Shown here in pieces: positions 63,299 through 64,000 of a stretch of DNA of 64,000 nt (the first letter of the stretch is position 1; the number at the start of each line of letters is the position of its first letter). A program made the position numbers and the translations under genes. The notes beneath the pieces are model-generated. The model was not told the origin of the DNA, did not search any database, and saw nothing but the letters and a program-made list of their open reading frames with translations. Source of the stretch: Streptomyces griseoviridis (lineage in GTDB: Bacteria; Actinomycetota; Actinomycetes; Streptomycetales; Streptomycetaceae). Where the stretch lies: the NCBI RefSeq assembly GCF_005222485.1, contig NZ_CP029078.1, forward strand, positions 4,615,501-4,679,500, read 5' to 3'.

Positions 63299-64000
63299 AT
63301 GTATGCGATCACGATTCCCGATCCTGGTGGGCCCGAGGCGTTGGTCCGGGACGAGGTCCAGGACCCGGTGCCCGGCGAGGGCGAGGTACTGGTCGAGGTG
63401 GCGGCGAGCGCCGTCAACCGCGCCGACATCCTCCAGCGGCAGGGCTTCTACGACCCGCCCCCCGGCTCGTCCCCCTACCCCGGCCTCGAATGCTCGGGCC
63501 GGATCAGCGAACTCGGCCCCGGTGTCTCCGGCTGGGCCGTCGGCGACGAGGTGTGCGCGCTGCTCGCGGGCGGCGGGTACGCCGAGAAGGTCGCCGTGCC
63601 GGTCGGCCAGCTGCTGCCGGTGCCCCGGGGCGTCGACCTGGTCACCGCGGCGGCGCTGCCCGAGGTGACCGCGACGGTCTGGTCCAACGTCTTCCAGATC
63701 TGCCATCTGCGTCCGGCCGAGACCCTGCTGGTGCACGGCGGTTCGTCGGGCATCGGGACGATGGCGATCCAGCTCGGCAAGGCGATCGGGGCGCGGGTGG
63801 TGGTCACCGCCGGGTCGGCGGAGAAGCTGGCGGCCTGCCGGGAGCTGGGCGCGGACGTCCTGGTCAACTACCGCGAGCAGGACTTCGTCGAGGCCGTGCG
63901 GGAGTTCGGCGGCGCGGACGTGATCCTGGACGTCATCGGCGCCAAGTACCTGGACCGCAACGTCGACGCCCTCGCCGTGAACGGGCGGCTGGTCATCATC
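63299..64000 (+). CDS. NAD(P)H quinone oxidoreductase, MDR type (3' end outside)
   Basis: First 234 codons of a medium-chain reductase. ATG 63299. VNRADILQRQGFYDPPPGSS is the PIG3/quinone reductase type, VHGGSSGIGTMAIQLGKAIG binds NADPH. Zinc ligands absent as usual for the subfamily. Cut by window end. Confidence 0.92.
   Translation, partial: MYAITIPDPGGPEALVRDEVQDPVPGEGEVLVEVAASAVNRADILQRQGFYDPPPGSSPYPGLECSGRISELGPGVSGWAVGDEVCALLAGGGYAEKVAVPVGQLLPVPRGVDLVTAAALPEVTATVWSNVFQICHLRPAETLLVHGGSSGIGTMAIQLGKAIGARVVVTAGSAEKLAACRELGADVLVNYREQDFVEAVREFGGADVILDVIGAKYLDRNVDALAVNGRLVII

Overview
The window is high-GC actinobacterial chromosome, almost certainly Streptomyces, and lies close to the replication origin. 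The evidence is gyrB followed by gyrA, the order tRNA-Ile / crgA / class E sortases / pknB-pbpA-ftsW-pstP-fhaB-fhaA / tRNA-Leu, a DLW-39 micro-protein, a Tat-exported protein, and two perfect 14-bp parS sites (21698 and 62114).

Layout. 1-5555: the 3' part of gyrB, gyrA, a DUF3566 membrane protein and tRNA-Ile(GAT). 5511-13985: a decayed island built from two elements inserted one after the other at the 3' end of tRNA-Ile. The 45-bp tRNA end occurs three times (5511, 11760, 13941), and the first two copies share about 175 bp of element left end. The island holds a small secreted peptide gene divergent from a frameshifted LuxR-type regulator, a translationally coupled set of tiny Cys-rich genes (one broken), an HTH/TPR regulator with a 2H phosphoesterase, a three-repeat CRISPR of type I-E style without cas genes, an integrase C-terminal remnant, a YdcF-like protein and an unknown membrane protein. 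No complete integrase, replication or transfer gene is visible. The native tRNA terminator sits just beyond the last copy (13992).

14000-24900: conserved core genes (secreted proteins, a Ser/Thr kinase, an HTH protein, tRNA-Ala, a Tat-exported PLP enzyme, a DUF5324 protein, cyclophilin, rhomboid protease, crgA), with a cluster of DnaA boxes between the convergent rhomboid and crgA genes. 25000-29220: a rightward cluster with DUF881, three class E sortases and a PabA/TrpG-type amidotransferase. 29300-37490: the leftward growth and division signalling cluster fhaA-fhaB-pstP-ftsW-pbpA-pknB. 37978-44075: tRNA-Leu(CAG), an azoreductase with a divergent HxlR regulator, DUF2252, J-domain, rhodanese and acyl-CoA dehydrogenase genes.

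44345-59545: aromatic and branched-chain acid catabolism. The paaABCDE epoxidase operon, paaN, paaH, a TetR regulator, and an Lrp-type regulator divergent from bkdABC. Three intergenic regions in this block carry the same 14-bp palindrome (ACCGAACGATCGGT type), so the TetR protein probably controls paaABCDE, paaN/paaH and possibly bkd together. Between these lie DUF5819, HTTM and TrmH genes. 59600-64000: molybdenum-cofactor genes (a MobA-like/DUF6457 fusion and moeA), a TrkA-type potassium channel whose start overlaps a parS, and the start of a quinone oxidoreductase cut by the window end.
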